Shown piece by piece: positions 16,186 to 25,175 of a stretch of 64,000 nt of DNA; position 1 is the stretch's first letter; each line of letters begins with the position of its first letter. Under the pieces are notes generated by a model. It saw nothing but the letters and a program-made list of their open reading frames with translations, ran no database searches and was not told the origin of the DNA. The stretch is from CADEEL01 sp050246475 (GTDB lineage Bacteria; Pseudomonadota; Alphaproteobacteria; Caulobacterales; Aquidulcibacteraceae): NCBI GenBank assembly GCA_050246475.1, contig JBFWVZ010000004.1, positions 62,001-126,000 on the forward strand. The letters run 5' to 3'. The translations under genes and the position numbers were made by a program.

Positions 16186-16913
16186 AAGGCTATGGGCCCG
16201 AGACGTTCGGCGAGTTGAACGCCGAAGATTATGACGCGCTCCACGATCCGGGCACAACGGATGAGGCCGTTGCGCTCTTAGCTGAGATTGCGCCCGGCAA
16301 GCGCGTGCTCGAATTGGCGATCGGCACGGGCCGCATCGCATTGCCGCTCGCCGCGAAGGGCTTCGAGGTTTCGGGCATCGACGCTTCGCCGGACATGCTT
16401 GCGAAACTCAAAACGAAGGAGGGCGCCGCGGCGATCGAGACGCGCGTTGCGGATATGGCGAGCTTCGATCTCGGCCGGCGCTTCGATCTTGTGTTCCTCG
16501 TCTTCAACACGCTCTTCAATTTGACGACGCAGGAATCGCAAGTCCGCTGCTTCGCGCGCGCCGCAGCGCATTTGGCGCCGGGCGGGCATTTCCTTGTTGA
16601 GACCGTTACGCCGGACGTCGCGACATTCACGGATCATCAGCGCGTGAAGACGCGCCATGTCTCCATGCGCGGCGCCGTGATCGAAGCCGCGCGCCACGAT
16701 CCCGTCACGCAGCGCATCGACTACCAGATCGTGCGCATGACGAACGAAGGCACGAAGCTGACGCCGCTGCCGATGCGTTATGCGTGGCCGAGCGAAATCG
16801 ATCTGATGGCGCGCCTCGCGGGCCTTGCGCTCAAACATCGCTGGGGCGGGTGGCGGCGCGAGCCGTTCAGTGCGGACAGCAAGATGCACGTGTCCGTCTA
16901 TGGCGCGCCGTGA
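16182..16913 (+). CDS. class I SAM-dependent methyltransferase
   Basis: A 243-residue Rossmann-fold methyltransferase. Motif I is VLELAIGTGRIALPLA, with the acidic residue at GIDASPDMLAKL; motif II is RFDLVFLVFNTLFNL, and post-motif LAPGGHFLVE follows. There is no in-frame ATG before the Y-D-x-L-H-D helix, so TTG 16182, overlapping the previous stop (TTGA), is the best start; this is a judgement. Its substrate is unknown. The downstream gene starts with GTG overlapping its stop, so 15805-17976 reads as a four-gene operon. Confidence 0.85.
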   Translation: MKGYGPETFGELNAEDYDALHDPGTTDEAVALLAEIAPGKRVLELAIGTGRIALPLAAKGFEVSGIDASPDMLAKLKTKEGAAAIETRVADMASFDLGRRFDLVFLVFNTLFNLTTQESQVRCFARAAAHLAPGGHFLVETVTPDVATFTDHQRVKTRHVSMRGAVIEAARHDPVTQRIDYQIVRMTNEGTKLTPLPMRYAWPSEIDLMARLAGLALKHRWGGWRREPFSADSKMHVSVYGAP

Positions 16914-17485
16914 CCTGGGACCGCTCGTTCGGCGTGGACTATTTCGCGAGCCCCTATCGGCTACGCTTCGATCTGGGCGGAGACATCCCGAACATCGAAG
17001 CCCCGGTTCGCCGCTTCCTCCAAGCGTTCGATCGCGTGCGCGCCTTGGCGGATGATCTCTTCACACAATCGCGCGAGACGTTCGCAGTCCTTGGAGCCTC
17101 AAAGCCGGAGAAGACCGCCGCCGAATTGAAGGCGCTGGGGCTCGATCTTCCGGTCGCGGCCGCTGAATGGCGCGCGCCGTACACTCCGGGAGACGACGAT
17201 CCGGAGGCCTCCGATCTCATCTGGCGCGCTTATCCCGTGCTGGATGCGCCGATGCGCGACATGCTCCTTTGGGCGGCCATCACCGCCGAGATGCCGATCC
17301 GCCCGCGCGCGTTCGCATCCGTGCGTCTCGTGGATCGCGAGAAGAGCATCATGATCCGCCCCTACGACGATCGGGGTTGCGACGTACACGCTCTGACGCA
17401 AGGGGCGATCGACTGGCTCTACCGCAAACGCAACGATTGGATCTTGGCCTACGACCGCGAACGCATCGCGGGAGTCTTTGGATGA
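16910..17485 (+). CDS. DUF3885-like protein
   Basis: A 191-residue cytosolic protein. Its C-terminal third, with MIRPYDDRGCDVHAL and a closing YRKRNDWILAYDRERIAGVFG, fits the DUF3885 pattern of small uncharacterised proteins. GTG 16910 overlaps the methyltransferase stop (GTGA), and the gene overlaps the next by four bases. An upstream start in this frame would lie inside the methyltransferase gene. Function unknown. Confidence 0.75.
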   Translation: MTWDRSFGVDYFASPYRLRFDLGGDIPNIEAPVRRFLQAFDRVRALADDLFTQSRETFAVLGASKPEKTAAELKALGLDLPVAAAEWRAPYTPGDDDPEASDLIWRAYPVLDAPMRDMLLWAAITAEMPIRPRAFASVRLVDREKSIMIRPYDDRGCDVHALTQGAIDWLYRKRNDWILAYDRERIAGVFG

Positions 17486-17976
17486 CCGAGCGCATCGCCT
17501 ACGCGCCCAATCGAGTCGTCGCAGCAATTCGCCTCTTGTGGGTGGCCACAATCGCATCGGTTGTGACTTGGGTCTGGATCGCGGGGCTAGAAGGACGGAC
17601 CGTCGATTACGTCGATGCTCTCTTCCTGAGCCTTGTGGGATTCCTTTGGTACGTCGTCGCGTTCCGACTGTTGCAGCTGATCGAACGCGAGAGCGTCATC
17701 CTTGATGAAACCGGCTTCTCTTATCGATCCTTGTGGCGCAGACGCCGGTTTCGCTGGACTCAGGTCGGCGAGTTCAGCGTCATCAAACTCACCCCCAACC
17801 GCTTCCTCGGCTTTGAAGATCGTGCCGCGCCAGATTCCTGGATGAGATCGAGGATGCGGCAGGAATTCGGACGCTCACACCTCATCCACGCGCATGCCTT
17901 TAATGCGCCGATTGAACAGGTCTGCGCGTCGATGAACGCGTTTAGGTTGCGGGCGCGCGGTAGCGCTGATGCCTAA
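17482..17976 (+). CDS. membrane protein with two helices and a PH-like cytosolic domain
   Basis: A 164-residue protein with helices at about 12-33 and 45-66 (LLWVATIASVVTWVWIAGL and ALFLSLVGFLWYVVAFRLL). A soluble part follows, beginning VILDETGFSYRSLWRRRRFRW, a strand-turn pattern like bacterial PH (YdbT/DUF304) domains. ATG 17482 overlaps the preceding stop. The stop interlocks with the gapR stop across 17973-17976. Function is unknown. Confidence 0.72.
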   Translation: MTERIAYAPNRVVAAIRLLWVATIASVVTWVWIAGLEGRTVDYVDALFLSLVGFLWYVVAFRLLQLIERESVILDETGFSYRSLWRRRRFRWTQVGEFSVIKLTPNRFLGFEDRAAPDSWMRSRMRQEFGRSHLIHAHAFNAPIEQVCASMNAFRLRARGSADA

Positions 17977-18254
17977 GCCTCTCCGAGCGCCACCATGTAG
18001 AGATCCATGATCTGCTCCATCTCGGCGCGCTCGCGCCGATCCTGCTTGCGGATGGAGATCACTTTGCGCAGCACTTTTGTGTCGTAGCCCGCGCTCTTGG
18101 CTTCGCCGTAGACTTCCTTGATGTCGGCGGCGATCTGCGCCTTTTCCTCTTCGAGCCGCTCGATGCGCGCCACGAGTTGGCGGAGCCGCTCTTGCGCGGC
18201 TTGCGTCAGCGTTTGCGCCGCAACGACTTCTTCGCTGCCCCCGAAATCCGCCAT
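17973..18254 (-). CDS. gapR: GapR-family nucleoid-associated protein (DUF2312)
   Basis: A 93-residue DUF2312 protein, in Caulobacter called GapR, an AT-rich and overtwisted DNA-binding protein that supports topoisomerases ahead of replication and transcription. The sequence has QERLRQLVARIERLEEEKAQI, DIKEVYGEAKSAGYDTKVLRK and RKQDRRERAEMEQIMDLYM, matching the coiled-coil plus basic helices of the family along its whole length. Single gene, with its own upstream region (18255-18346). This is one of the best lineage clues in the window. Confidence 0.93.
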   Translation of the reverse strand: MADFGGSEEVVAAQTLTQAAQERLRQLVARIERLEEEKAQIAADIKEVYGEAKSAGYDTKVLRKVISIRKQDRRERAEMEQIMDLYMVALGEA

Positions 18255-18346
18255 GGCTTTGAGCCCTCTTTGAGAATCGCCCCGAAAGAAGAGCTTACCT
18301 TTTCCTGAAGCGCCGCGCTCAAGCGCGTGGATGACTTATCCCCGGC

Positions 18347-19306
18347 TCAATCGCGCGCGCGCCGCTGCGCCGCGAGCTCCGAGACCCGCGCAACCGCCGC
18401 CACGATGGCTTCCGGGCGCAATTGGTGCGGCGTGTGCCCGGTCCCCGGCAGCGTCACGGTTTCGCTCGCCTGCAAATCGCGCGCGAGGCCTTGCGCGTGA
18501 ATGCGGATGGAGACGACGCGGTCCCGGTCCGACGTCACGATGATCGCGGGCGCATCGATCTGCTCGTAGAGGGGCTGCTGCGCGGTGTATTCGCGGTTGG
18601 ACGCGGTCACGTCGCGTGCGCTTGCGCGAAACGCGGATGGGCGAAAGGCCAATGGAACGCCAGCGTTCGCGCCATAGTCGCGCGTCGGCTGTGCGGGCGC
18701 GAAAATGTTGCGGATCGCGCCGCGCGACGCCGAAGGCGCAATCGCCGGCACAATCGTCGAAACGAAGATGGGCCCGATCACAGGCGCCGCGGCCGTATTC
18801 GCCCACCACGCATTCCCGCCCGGATAGGGATGGCTTGCCGGCGCGATGAGCACGAGCCCCGAAACGAGATCGCCGCGCTCCGCGGCAAGCCGCAAACCGT
18901 ACCCGCACCCGAGCGAATGGCAGATGACGATCGCGTCCGCCGCGTCTTCCGCTTCAAGCAAGCGCGCGAAAAGCGCGCTCTGCACGCCGATCTCGTGCGC
19001 GCGACGCGGCCTTGAGGAAAATCCGTACCCGGTGCGGTCAGGGATGATGAGCCGATGCGTGCTTTCCAGATGCACGGCGAGCGACAGGAACTCGCGCGCG
19101 TTCGAATTGGCGCCGTGTAAGAAGAGGAGGGGCGGTGCATCGCGCGCCCCGCGCTCGATCACGTGCAGACGCACACCGTCGATCTCGACGAACCGCCCGA
19201 TCGCGGGCCAGCGTGCTTCGACATCGCGTGTGTATTCGCGGCCGTTGAAATAGAGCGCGATAAGAAGGCCGACGGCGAGCGCCGCGCCCAGCCAATAGAG
19301 GTTCAC
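18347..19306 (-). CDS. membrane-anchored alpha/beta hydrolase
   Basis: A 319-residue protein with an N-terminal membrane helix (LYWLGAALAVGLLIALYF), then an alpha/beta-hydrolase fold. It has LLFLHGANSN (oxyanion strand), the nucleophile elbow CHSLGCG (Ser near residue 132, with the usual G replaced by C before H-S-L-G), a late Asp in VTSDRDRVV and the catalytic His in GTGHTPHQL. The substrate is not predictable. ATG 19306 overlaps the stop of the TPR lipoprotein gene by four bases (ATGA), so the two form an operon. Confidence 0.85.
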   Translation of the reverse strand: MNLYWLGAALAVGLLIALYFNGREYTRDVEARWPAIGRFVEIDGVRLHVIERGARDAPPLLFLHGANSNAREFLSLAVHLESTHRLIIPDRTGYGFSSRPRRAHEIGVQSALFARLLEAEDAADAIVICHSLGCGYGLRLAAERGDLVSGLVLIAPASHPYPGGNAWWANTAAAPVIGPIFVSTIVPAIAPSASRGAIRNIFAPAQPTRDYGANAGVPLAFRPSAFRASARDVTASNREYTAQQPLYEQIDAPAIIVTSDRDRVVSIRIHAQGLARDLQASETVTLPGTGHTPHQLRPEAIVAAVARVSELAAQRRARD

Positions 19307-19866
19307 GCCTCTTGGCCGTCGATCCGCGGCTCGAGCCGCTGCACGCCGCGCCGCGCTTCCTCGAAGAACGGGTTCACTTCAAGCGCGCCGCGATAAGCCT
19401 CAAGCGCCGCGCGCTCGCGCCCAATGTCTTCGTAGATGAGCGCCAGGCCCGTGAGCGCGCCGAAATGGCGTGGCTCGCGCCGCAGCGTCTCCTGGATGGC
19501 CGCGATCGCGCCCGAATAATCCTGCTGGTCGTAGGCGATGACGGCGCGCCGGTTCCATGGCTCGGCGAAATTGGGCGCCAGATCGCTCGCCTGCGCCAGG
19601 AACTCAGTCGCGAGCGCGGGATCGCCCGCATTTTCCGCCGCGGTCGCGCGCTCCAGCAGGATATCGACGGTCGCGGAGCCCGAATTGCGCCAGCGCGCCC
19701 AGATGCGCTCCTCGATGGTCCGCGCGGCTTGGGCGTCGGCCGCGTCGTGAAGCTGGGCGAAGAGGGCGTCGAGCTGGGGGTCTCGCGGCGGGCCCGAGCG
19801 CGCGGAAAGCCCGCAGGCCGAAAGGCCCACGGCGATCAGCAACACAAGAAGCGCACGCCTCAGCAT
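19303..19866 (-). CDS. TPR-repeat lipoprotein
   Basis: A 187-residue outer-envelope lipoprotein. Its signal peptide ends in the lipobox L-S-A-C at residues 15-18. Residues 70-175 contain TPR-like helical pairs with A-x-x-P-x-x-A-E-P-W-N-R-R-A and ALTGLALIYEDIGRERAALEAYRGALEVNP. TPR lipoproteins scaffold envelope complexes. It is translated just ahead of the hydrolase gene with ATGA coupling. Confidence 0.82.
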   Translation of the reverse strand: MLRRALLVLLIAVGLSACGLSARSGPPRDPQLDALFAQLHDAADAQAARTIEERIWARWRNSGSATVDILLERATAAENAGDPALATEFLAQASDLAPNFAEPWNRRAVIAYDQQDYSGAIAAIQETLRREPRHFGALTGLALIYEDIGRERAALEAYRGALEVNPFFEEARRGVQRLEPRIDGQEA

Positions 19867-19907
19867 GCGTCAGAGCTTAAACGAGATTCCGAAGGGCCGC
19901 GAGATGG

Positions 19908-19928
19908 CTCGCCTGCTATTAAGGCGAG
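19908..19928 (-). terminator. hairpin after rpmJ
   Basis: CTCGCC-N9-GGCGAG, a 6-bp stem directly downstream of the rpmJ stop (19938) on the minus strand and ahead of the TPR lipoprotein start. It lacks a clean T-run. Confidence 0.45.
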
Positions 19929-19937
19929 GTTGAAGCC

Positions 19938-20063
19938 TCAGCCTTGCTTGGCCTTGTAGCGCGGATCGACCTTGTTGATCACGTAAACCCGGCCTTTCCG
20001 GCGCACGACCCGGCAAGCGCGGTGACGCGCCTTGAGCGACTTGAGCGAGCTTTTGACTTTCAT
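19938..20063 (-). CDS. rpmJ: 50S ribosomal protein L36, zinc-independent form
   Basis: A 41-residue protein, too short for many gene callers. It starts MKVKSSLKSLKARHRACRVV and continues with RRKGRVYVINKVDPRYKAKQG, the complete alphaproteobacterial L36. Only one Cys is present and the CxxC-C-H zinc set is missing, so this is the C-minus form, matching the L31 in this window. It stands alone between the TPR lipoprotein and the histidine kinase. Confidence 0.95.
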   Translation of the reverse strand: MKVKSSLKSLKARHRACRVVRRKGRVYVINKVDPRYKAKQG

Positions 20064-20168
20064 GGCCGTGCGGTCCGGGCGGAAATTCGGGAAGCGGGGG
20101 ACTTAAAGAGGGCCAGCCGCCAAGTCAATGCGGGCGCCCCGAACTGGGCCGGCGGCCAGCCCCCGTCC

Positions 20169-20182
20169 TTAAGGCTTTTTAA
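20169..20182. promoter_or_regulatory. possible CtrA-type half-site pair (TTAA-N6-TTAA)
   Basis: TTAA at 20169 and TTAA at 20179, separated by six bases, 36 bases before the histidine-kinase start. CtrA sites in Caulobacterales are usually TTAA-N7-TTAA, with N6 variants known. In a GC-rich region this pair is unlikely to be noise, but it is unproven. Confidence 0.4.
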
Positions 20183-20217
20183 GCGGCGCGGCTCAGGATG
20201 GCGGCCGGGGAAACGCC

Positions 20218-21201
20218 ATGCTCGCTCAAAAGCTCCTCCGCACCGGCCTCATGTGCGCCGCCATCGTCGCGGCCGCCTTGGGCATCGATTGGGTCGTGAA
20301 TGGGATCTTCCACGCCGCGCCCTATACGCCGCTCGTCACCCTGGCGATCACCGCGCTCGTCTCGCCGGCCTTTTGCTACGTCCTCATCAGCCAGCACATG
20401 GACATGCGCCGCGCGCGCGATGAACTGGCGGCGGGCCTGAAGGCGCGGGACGCGGCCGAGGCCGCCAACATCGCCAAGAGCGAGTTTCTGGCCAACGTCT
20501 CTCACGAGCTGCGCACGCCCCTGAACGCCATCATCGGCTATAGCGACATCCTGCTCGACGGCGCCGTGCGAGAGGAGCGCGAAGGCGACGTCAAGGATCA
20601 TGGCCGCGTGCTGCGCGCCGCCTCCCATTTGCTCCGATTGATCGACGATTTGCTCGATTATTCGCAGATCGAGGCCGGCCGCATGACGGTCGCGGCGGAA
20701 GTCTTCGATCCCGCTCACATCGCGGAGGACGCCGCCGCCTTCGTCCGCCCCGCCGCCGCCAAGAACGCCAACACGCTGGAGATCGATCTCCAAGGCCTGG
20801 GCGAGGCGCGCACGGATTCCATGATGCTCTCGCGTTGCCTGCTTCACTTGCTGAGCAATGCCGCGAAGTTCACCGAGAAAGGCCGCATCCGCCTGCGCGG
20901 CCGCCGCCAGAAGATATCCGGCCAGGAATGGCTCGTCTTCCAGGTCGCCGATTCCGGCATAGGGATCGCAGCGGACCAGCACGAGCGCATCTTCCACCCC
21001 TTTACCCAGGTGGACGGCTCGGCCACCCGCGCCCAGGGCGGGGCAGGGATGGGCCTCGCCATGACCCGCCGGATGGCCGAGTTGATGGGCGGGAACGTCG
21101 CTGTGCAGAGCGCCTTGGGCCGGGGCTCCTCGTTCATCCTGCGGATCCCCGCCGTTTACGTTTCGGCTGAACAAGCCGCCGCAATCCGCCTCGCGGCCTG
21201 A
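20218..21201 (+). CDS. membrane histidine kinase, hybrid-less
   Basis: A 327-residue sensor kinase with two N-terminal membrane helices (about 8-28 and 38-58), a short linker, then the HisKA dimerisation domain with H-box FLANVSHELRTPLNAIIGYS (His near residue 98). The HATPase_c domain has an N-box (LLHLLSNAAKFT), G1 VADSGIGIA and G2 GAGMGLAMTRRMAELMGG. There is no PAS or receiver domain, so the short membrane part must sense the signal or a partner. No response regulator is adjacent. The start MLAQKLLRTG is preceded by GGGGAAA. Confidence 0.9.
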   Translation: MLAQKLLRTGLMCAAIVAAALGIDWVVNGIFHAAPYTPLVTLAITALVSPAFCYVLISQHMDMRRARDELAAGLKARDAAEAANIAKSEFLANVSHELRTPLNAIIGYSDILLDGAVREEREGDVKDHGRVLRAASHLLRLIDDLLDYSQIEAGRMTVAAEVFDPAHIAEDAAAFVRPAAAKNANTLEIDLQGLGEARTDSMMLSRCLLHLLSNAAKFTEKGRIRLRGRRQKISGQEWLVFQVADSGIGIAADQHERIFHPFTQVDGSATRAQGGAGMGLAMTRRMAELMGGNVAVQSALGRGSSFILRIPAVYVSAEQAAAIRLAA

Positions 21202-21320
21202 TCTCGCCTCAAAATAGCGCCAGCGCGCGTTTTGCATGATCCGCGCGCCCGAAGGGCGTTAGAGGGTATGGGCGTTGCCGTGGGCCGTGGGCCGGCGGCC
21301 CGATTGGGGTTGGAGCAAGC

Positions 21321-22856
21321 ATGAAGCGCGCCTTCCATTGGATCGTCGCGAGTTTGGCGCTTTGTCTGGCCGCGCCCGCTTGCGCGCAAAGCCCGCCGCC
21401 GCCCGCGCCCGTCTCGTTTACGTCGTCGGGCGATCCGGGTTTCGATGCGTGGCGTGATGGGTTCGCGCAGCGCGCGCTCGCGGCCGGGCGCTCGCGCCAG
21501 GTGGTGCTGCAAGTGCTCGCCGGGCTCTCACCAGACCAGCGCGTGATCGATCTCGATCGGCGCCAGCCTGAATTCGTGAGCCCAGTGTGGGATTACGTCA
21601 CGCGCGCGGTCTCCCAGGCGCGCATCACGCAAGGCCGCGCGCGGCGCGCTGAAAACGCCGATCTCTTCGCGCAAATCGAAAACCGCTACGGCGTGGATGC
21701 CGACATTATCGCCGGCATCTGGGCGGTGGAGACGAATTTCGGCACGGTCGATATTCCGTTCGACGCCGCGCGCTCCATCGCCACGCTCGCTTACGAGGGA
21801 CGCCGCCGCGTTCAGTTCGAAACCTATCTCCTCGCGCTCCTTGAGATGGTCGAGCGCGGCTACGCATCGGGGAACGAGTTGCGCTCCTCATGGGCAGGCG
21901 CGCTCGGCCAGCCGCAATTCATGCCGGATGTCTATCTCTCACTCGCCGTCGATTGGGATGGCGATGGCCGCCGCGATATCTGGGGCAATCGCGGCGATGT
22001 GTTCGCTTCGGTCGCCAACTATCTCGCGCAGCGCGGATGGCGGCGCGGCGAGCCGGTGTTCGACGAGGTGCGCCTGCCGCAGGGCTTCGATTACGCGCTT
22101 GCCGACGGCCAGCCGCGCCCGCTCTCCGATTGGGCCGCGCGCGGCGTGCGCCGCATCGACGGCGCCGCGTTCGCCGCGCCGGGCCTCTCGGCGCAGCTGC
22201 TGTTGCTGGCGGGCGCGCAAGGCCCCGCGCTGCTCGTGTATGAGAATTTCCAGGTCATCAAGCGCTACAACAATTCCGATCGCTATGCGCTTGTGGTGGC
22301 GCTGCTCGCGCGCAACTTTGAAAATCGCGGCGGGCTCGTCGCAGGATGGCCCACGCATCTGGGCAGCCTGAACCGCGATCAGATCCTCGAATTGCAGACA
22401 GCGTTGAACGCGCAGGGCTTCGATTCCGGCGCGCCTGACGGGCAGTTCGGCTCGCGCACGCGCGCGGCCGTGCGCGGCTTTCAACAAGCGCGGGGTCTTC
22501 CAGCAGACGGCTTCCCCACCGCCGATCTCTTGCGCCAAGTGCGCGCCGGCGCTTCAACGCCCGCCGCGCCCCCGCAGCAAGCCGCGCAACAAGCGCAAAC
22601 GCAGCCGCCCGCGCCCGTCGCACAAGAAGAGCCGCCCGCCCCGCGCGCGCCGACCATCTCCGTCGCGCGCGTACGTGAATTGCAACGTTTGTTGCGTCGG
22701 CTCGGGTTCGATCCCGGCCCTGCCGACGGCGCGTTCGGTTCGCGCACGAGCGCGGCGATCCGCGCGTTCGAGGAAAGCGCCGGGCGCCGGGTCACAGGAG
22801 AGGCGACGCAACAAGTGCTCAACGCCGCGCGTCGCGCCGCGCGCCGCCGCGGCTAG
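21321..22856 (+). CDS. MltB-family lytic murein transglycosylase with two peptidoglycan-binding domains
   Basis: A 511-residue periplasmic enzyme with a signal peptide (residues 1-22, ending ACAQ). The transglycosylase domain (about 30-330) has the catalytic Glu in GIWAVETNFG and the MltB helix FETYLLALLEM. Two PG_binding_1 modules follow: QTALNAQGFDSGAPDGQFG (about 355-405) and LQRLLRRLGFDPGPADGAFG (about 450-500). They are joined by a Pro/Ala/Gln-rich linker. It cleaves glycan strands to 1,6-anhydro ends. Two binding modules are more than the usual one. The stop interlocks with the convergent MFS gene (CTAG 22853-22856). Confidence 0.93.
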   Translation: MKRAFHWIVASLALCLAAPACAQSPPPPAPVSFTSSGDPGFDAWRDGFAQRALAAGRSRQVVLQVLAGLSPDQRVIDLDRRQPEFVSPVWDYVTRAVSQARITQGRARRAENADLFAQIENRYGVDADIIAGIWAVETNFGTVDIPFDAARSIATLAYEGRRRVQFETYLLALLEMVERGYASGNELRSSWAGALGQPQFMPDVYLSLAVDWDGDGRRDIWGNRGDVFASVANYLAQRGWRRGEPVFDEVRLPQGFDYALADGQPRPLSDWAARGVRRIDGAAFAAPGLSAQLLLLAGAQGPALLVYENFQVIKRYNNSDRYALVVALLARNFENRGGLVAGWPTHLGSLNRDQILELQTALNAQGFDSGAPDGQFGSRTRAAVRGFQQARGLPADGFPTADLLRQVRAGASTPAAPPQQAAQQAQTQPPAPVAQEEPPAPRAPTISVARVRELQRLLRRLGFDPGPADGAFGSRTSAAIRAFEESAGRRVTGEATQQVLNAARRAARRRG

Positions 22857-24109
22857 GTCGGGTCGATCGTCGGCGGCGCTTGCGATTCCACGTCGCGCAG
22901 GCGCCGGCTTCGCCATGCGAAGAGCGCCATCGCAACCAGAAGGACGAGCGAAATCGTCAGCGGCGCCAGCCGATGCACCAGATCGTATGCGACGCCCCCA
23001 GTGATCGGCGAAATGACGAAACCCGCGCCGTTGACCGCCACCACGAGACCCGCCGCCGCCCCTTGCTCGCGCGGCGTCACCGACATCGAGGCGCCGCCCG
23101 CAAAGCCGGGCCGCGCCAGTCCAAACCCGATGCCTTGCATGAATTGCGAGACGATGAGGCCGCCCAGGCTTGCGGCCAGAATCTGCGTCACGACGCCCAC
23201 GGCGACAATCGCCCCGCCGACTGTCATTAGCGTACGCGAGCGCCATTTGAGCCGCGGGATGAGCGCCATCTGCGTGGCGAGCAGGGCAAGCGCGCCCACC
23301 ATGAAGCCCGCGCTCGCTTGCTCGGCCGCGGCCTCGCCGCGCACGCCAAGCTCGTCCATCAGATAGAGCGTGTAGGTTTGCTGCAGCGTGCCGGTGACGA
23401 TCGAGATGCCGAGCCCGTAAATCAGAAACGGCGCGAGGCGACGGTCGCTGGCCAGCGTCCAGGAATCGGCCCAGCTCGCGCGCTCGGCAGGCGCTTCCGG
23501 CTTCTCCGGCTCGGGCAGAAACCGCATCGTCAGCCACGCCACGACCGCGGCCGCGATCGCGGTGAAGACGATCGGGAAGACGAGCCCGAAGCGTCCCGCA
23601 AGCAACGCGCAGAGCGCGGGGCCGACGGTTGCGCCCAACGCAAACGTCGCGGTGAGCGCGGCGATCTTTTCGGTGCGTTCGGCCGGCGTCGAGCGATCCG
23701 CCACGTAAGCCTGCGACGCCGGGCTCGATGCGGAGCCGACCGCGCCGAAGATTGCGCGCGCCAGCATGAGGCCCACAAAGATGAAGGCCGCCGGCAGCCA
23801 GCCGGCCTGTCCGATCATCACCACCGTTGCGAAGAGCGCCATCGAGAGCGCGTAAGCGCCCATGCCGAGCGCGATGATGGGCTTGCGCCCCACGGTGTCG
23901 CTGCGGCGCCCCCAGAAGGGACTGGCGAACACCCAGAAGAGGGCGCTCAACGAGAAAATCCAGCCGAGCGATGAATCGCGCAGTCCTAGCTCGCGCCCCA
24001 AGGGCGGCAGAAGCGGCTGCAGCATCGAATTGCCGACGCCCACGGTCAGCAGCGATGCGTAAAGGATCCAGTAGGAACTGGCCCGCACAGGGGCCTGGGG
24101 CGCACTCAT
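22853..24109 (-). CDS. MFS transporter (drug-efflux-like)
   Basis: A 418-residue protein with twelve predicted membrane helices. The N-terminal half has the MFS motif between helices 2 and 3, FWGRRSDTVGRKP, and LMLARAIFGAVGSASSPASQAYVAD at helices 4-5, like multidrug H+ antiporters of the TetA/DHA1 type. The second half has a similar repeat (LARPGFAGGASMSVTPREQGAAAG). The substrate cannot be read. ATG 24109 (MSAPQAP) is chosen over the longer frame because the helix-1 context begins soon after. Confidence 0.85.
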   Translation of the reverse strand: MSAPQAPVRASSYWILYASLLTVGVGNSMLQPLLPPLGRELGLRDSSLGWIFSLSALFWVFASPFWGRRSDTVGRKPIIALGMGAYALSMALFATVVMIGQAGWLPAAFIFVGLMLARAIFGAVGSASSPASQAYVADRSTPAERTEKIAALTATFALGATVGPALCALLAGRFGLVFPIVFTAIAAAVVAWLTMRFLPEPEKPEAPAERASWADSWTLASDRRLAPFLIYGLGISIVTGTLQQTYTLYLMDELGVRGEAAAEQASAGFMVGALALLATQMALIPRLKWRSRTLMTVGGAIVAVGVVTQILAASLGGLIVSQFMQGIGFGLARPGFAGGASMSVTPREQGAAAGLVVAVNGAGFVISPITGGVAYDLVHRLAPLTISLVLLVAMALFAWRSRRLRDVESQAPPTIDPT

Positions 24110-24262
24110 CGGTTGACGGCGCTTAACATCTCCGCCGCGCGCGCAGCAATCCGTATGCGGAGCCAAAACGCCGCGCGCCGGAAATCGTGCGAAAACTGCA
24201 TGCGAAACGGCGTATTAAGCCTGCGCCCCGCATAAGCCCAAGGTTAGGCGCGGGTAGGGTTG

Positions 24263-25129
24263 ATGTTTCCGGCGATCGGCTTCCTGGTGGTTTTGGGCAT
24301 GGTGTTCGGCGGCTTCGTGCTCGCCGGGGGCCATTTCGAAGTCATCATCGTGGCGCTGCCGTTCGAACTCATGATGATCGGCGGCGCGGCCGTCGGCGCG
24401 ATCATCATCGGCAACGATCTCCCCACGCTCAAGGGATTGGGCGGCGGCATGATGAAGGCGCTGAACGGCGCCAAGTGGAAGAAGCAGGACTATTCCGATC
24501 TTCTGGCGTTGCTCTTCCAGCTCACCAAGTTGATGAAGTCCAAGGGCGTGGTCGCGCTCGAGGCGCATATCGACCGCCCGGAAGAAAGCGCGATCTTCCA
24601 AAAATATCCACGCATCACGAAGGACCATCACGTCACGCATTTTATCTGCGACACGCTGCGCATGATGACGATGAACCTCGACGATCCCCATCAGGTCGAG
24701 GATGCGATGGAAAAGCAGCTCGAGAAGCATCATCACGAAGCGCAGGCGCCGGCGCGTGCGCTGCAGAACACCGCCGATGCGCTTCCCGCGCTCGGCATCG
24801 TCGCGGCCGTGTTGGGCATCGTCAAAACCATGGGCGCCATCAACGAGCCGCCCGAAGTTCTCGGCCTCATGATCGGCAAGGCGCTTGTGGGCACCTTCCT
24901 CGGCGTCTTCCTAGCCTATGGCCTGGTGGGGCCGCTCGCCCAGCGCATGGCCGCCGCGATCGACGAGGAGGGCCAGTTCTACAAGATCATCCGGGACGTG
25001 CTGGTTGCGCATCTGCATGGCAACGCCGCCCAGGTGTCGGTCGAGATCGGCCGGGGCTCGGTTCCGTCTCCCATGCAGCCTACCTTCGCCCAGCTCGAAG
25101 AGGCCTTGACGGCCGCCGCCGAGGCCTGA
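24263..25129 (+). CDS. motA: flagellar motor stator protein MotA
   Basis: A 288-residue inner-membrane protein with four helices at about 2-20, 30-48, 170-190 and 200-222. MotA marks include FELMMIGGAAVGAIIIGN, the cytosolic loop with charged residues (QKYPRITKDHH and HQVEDAMEKQLEKHHHEA) and the C-terminal half PALGIVAAVLGIVKTMGAINEPPEVLG with GKALVGTFLGVFLAYGLVGPLA. With MotB it conducts protons to drive the flagellum. There is no motB beside it, as in other Caulobacterales where the two are unlinked. ATG 24263 is preferred to TTG 24260. Confidence 0.93.
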   Translation: MFPAIGFLVVLGMVFGGFVLAGGHFEVIIVALPFELMMIGGAAVGAIIIGNDLPTLKGLGGGMMKALNGAKWKKQDYSDLLALLFQLTKLMKSKGVVALEAHIDRPEESAIFQKYPRITKDHHVTHFICDTLRMMTMNLDDPHQVEDAMEKQLEKHHHEAQAPARALQNTADALPALGIVAAVLGIVKTMGAINEPPEVLGLMIGKALVGTFLGVFLAYGLVGPLAQRMAAAIDEEGQFYKIIRDVLVAHLHGNAAQVSVEIGRGSVPSPMQPTFAQLEEALTAAAEA

Positions 25130-25175
25130 CGCTGGGGTAAGCCGTCCCGTTGGCGCGCGCGCGCTATGCAAATCC

